Source: Photobacterium gaetbulicola Gung47 (GTDB lineage: Bacteria; Pseudomonadota; Gammaproteobacteria; Enterobacterales; Vibrionaceae). From it: a stretch of 64,000 nt of DNA. The notes beneath the pieces were generated by a model, which saw nothing but the letters and a program-made list of their open reading frames with translations, was not told the DNA's origin and searched no databases. Location of the stretch: NCBI GenBank assembly GCA_000940995.1, contig CP005973.1, positions 1,612,001 to 1,676,000 on the forward strand, written 5' to 3'. The position numbers and the translations under genes were made by a program. Shown one piece after another: positions 62,581-64,000 of the stretch. The stretch's first letter is position 1, and the number at the start of each line of letters is the position of its first letter.

Positions 62581-63675
62581 TTAAGATGCGATCGCGATTT
62601 GATGCTCAGTTTTGTAAACCAAGTTAATGCCATCTTTAGCAAAGAAATGGGCTTTGCTTTTATCTACCGTCAACCAGACTTTATCGCCAGTAGCCAATTG
62701 CAATTGACCGTCTCTGACAACATTAATCTTGTCTCCATTATCCAAGCTGCAATAGACACAGGTTTCCGTCCCTAGCACTTCCACCAAGTTAACGGTAACT
62801 TCCATCGCCCCCGAGACAGGCTCGGTCGACAAGTGAATATCTTTAGGCCTGATACCCAAGGTAGAAACCTGGTTGATATATGGCGCGATGACATCTGTAA
62901 CGGTGTCGCCATCAAGGTTATGAAAGCCGTTGCTGTCCATGGACCCAGAAATGAAGTTCATCTTCGGAGAACCAATAAACCCGGCGACAAACAGGTTGTA
63001 GGGTTGGTTAAATAGCGCGAGAGGTGTACCAAATTGCTCTATATTGCCACCATTTAACACAACGATACGATCAGCCAAGGTCATTGCTTCAACCTGATCG
63101 TGCGTGACATAAATCATGGTAGAGTTCAGCTTCTTGTGCAGCGCTGATATCTCAACCCGCATATCCACCCGCAATTCAGCGTCGAGGTTACTCAGCGGCT
63201 CGTCAAACAAGAAAATCTTAGGCTCACGGACAATGGCCCGCCCGATTGCCACACGCTGGCGTTGACCACCAGACAATTGGCTGGGTTTGCGATCAAGTAA
63301 ATGATCCAACTGAAGGATCCGGGATGTATTCTCAACCTGTGACTCTATCTGCTTTTTCGGCATGCCTGCTGTTTTTAGCGCAAACGCCATATTGTCTCTG
63401 ACGGTCATGTGCGGATATAACGCATAGGATTGGAAGACCATTGCAAGCCCTCGCTTACCTGGAGGCACATCGTTAACTTCGTATCCGTCAATATACATAT
63501 CACCGCTGGTTTGCGGCTCGAGCCCTGCAATCATTCGTAGCAAGGTTGACTTACCGCACCCCGAAGGGCCAACAAATACGATGAATTCACCCTGCTCAAT
63601 TTGCAGGTTGATATCCTTTAAGATTTCATTATTTCCAAAGCTCTTGGCCACATTTTCAAGCGTCAAAATGTTCAT
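62581..63675 (-). CDS. sugar ABC transporter ATPase (MalK/UgpC/MsmX type)
   Basis: A 364-residue CUT1 ATPase. Walker A GPSGCGKSTLLRMIAGLE, Q-loop MVFQSYALYPHMTV, signature LSGGQRQRVAIGRAI, Walker B FLFDEPLSNLDAE, switch VTHDQVEAMTLA, then a TOBE regulatory domain from about residue 240 (GIRPKDIHL, NLVEVLGTETCVYC). Such ATPases often serve several importers. AGGGAAAG precedes the ATG. Confidence 0.94.
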   Translation of the reverse strand: MNILTLENVAKSFGNNEILKDINLQIEQGEFIVFVGPSGCGKSTLLRMIAGLEPQTSGDMYIDGYEVNDVPPGKRGLAMVFQSYALYPHMTVRDNMAFALKTAGMPKKQIESQVENTSRILQLDHLLDRKPSQLSGGQRQRVAIGRAIVREPKIFLFDEPLSNLDAELRVDMRVEISALHKKLNSTMIYVTHDQVEAMTLADRIVVLNGGNIEQFGTPLALFNQPYNLFVAGFIGSPKMNFISGSMDSNGFHNLDGDTVTDVIAPYINQVSTLGIRPKDIHLSTEPVSGAMEVTVNLVEVLGTETCVYCSLDNGDKINVVRDGQLQLATGDKVWLTVDKSKAHFFAKDGINLVYKTEHQIAIAS

Positions 63676-63686
63676 AATTGCTTTCC

Positions 63687-64000
63687 CTAACGATTCGATT
63701 CCAGAGGCGACAACGCAGCGCCGATGATCCCGGCGGTATTGCCGAAGTGGGCAAATTGAATTGGAATACTTTTACAGTCTTCGGCCCAAATCCGCTCTCT
63801 TATTGCTTGGATGGTCAGTTCCTGATAAATCCCACCCGCAACGCCCAGTCCTCCCCCGATAACAATGCCATCGGGATCGAGCATATTGACAATTTGTGCT
63901 ACCAGCCCGCCCAGACACTGCGAAGCTGCATGGATATGCGCTCTCTCTGGCCCGTCAGCCGATTGCGCGGCTTTGAGCATTGCAGGGACACCTCCCGGAT
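63687..64000 (-). CDS. ROK-family sugar kinase, C-terminal fragment
   Basis: The last part of a ROK protein; the frame stays open to the window edge, beyond the first Met at 63980. DPDGIVIGGGLGVAGG is the ROK C-terminal nucleotide-binding segment and PIQFAHFGNTAGIIGAALSP the family end. As the HTH region and zinc motif are outside, kinase (glucokinase type) and repressor cannot be told apart; the metabolic operon and short spacing favour a kinase. It is 11 bases upstream of the ABC ATPase. Confidence 0.88.
   Translation of the reverse strand, partial: PGGVPAMLKAAQSADGPERAHIHAASQCLGGLVAQIVNMLDPDGIVIGGGLGVAGGIYQELTIQAIRERIWAEDCKSIPIQFAHFGNTAGIIGAALSPLESNR

Noticed and set aside
1..64000. CRISPR arrays, tRNA, rRNA, prophage genes and integrons
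   Set aside because: No regularly spaced repeats, cloverleaf-like stretches, phage structural genes or integrase genes were noticed on reading either strand.

Overview
The window looks like a chromosomal segment of a marine, facultatively anaerobic gammaproteobacterium, most likely Vibrionaceae (Vibrio, Photobacterium or Grimontia type). This is inferred from the mix of genes: enterobacterial-type melAB, dbpA and HPr; CSS-motif EAL and GGDEF proteins; a TraF-like outer-membrane barrel; a VirK/YbjX protein; and a periplasmic nitrate reductase operon with FNR- and NarP-like sites. I saw no rRNA, tRNA or CRISPR. The set of transport, anaerobic respiration and scavenging genes would suit a secondary chromosome, but nothing here proves that.

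Region 1 (1-9200): the 3' part of melA (alpha-galactosidase) and melB (melibiose symporter), an HPr paralogue with Asn at the Ser46 position, the RNA helicase dbpA, an OsmC-like protein, a DUF819 membrane protein, an AT-rich CSS/EAL c-di-GMP phosphodiesterase flanked by two look-alike terminators, an EF-hand periplasmic protein, and a 43-codon remnant of an FG-GAP (VCBS) protein.

Region 2 (9298-24300): a single-direction locus of about 11.6 kb for urea uptake and hydrolysis, urtABCDE-ureDABCE-ureJ-ureFG. Upstream of urtA there is a sigma-54-like promoter and repeated TGCACCAATA boxes resembling NtrC half-sites. A 2527-bp IS66-family element has landed in this control region. It has perfect 12-bp inverted-repeat ends and an 8-bp duplication, but tnpB and tnpC are both frameshifted.

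Region 3 (24003-31700): a small unknown protein, a GNAT acetyltransferase, divergent VirK/YbjX and GGDEF genes, an exported DUF1800/DUF1501 pair, and a YibE/F-like membrane protein.

Region 4 (31751-45600): two paralogous CpdB/UshA-type periplasmic nucleotidases, one a lipoprotein and one soluble. They share a conserved upstream block and are separated by an SDR gene. Next is a sulfatase island: sulfatase, DUF1254 protein, beta-barrel, anaerobic sulfatase maturase and LysR regulator on one strand, with a second DUF1254 gene divergent. The sulfatase carries a serine-type modification motif, which fits the radical-SAM maturase three genes downstream.

Region 5 (45682-64000): napDAGHBC with NarP 7-2-7 and FNR-like sites upstream, an alpha/beta hydrolase, a VIT/CCC1 transporter, an exported EEP-family nuclease or phosphatase, a large MscK-type mechanosensitive channel, a universal stress protein, a nitroreductase, a TraF-like outer-membrane protein, and the start of a sugar operon (ROK kinase fragment, ABC ATPase and two permeases) that continues beyond the window.
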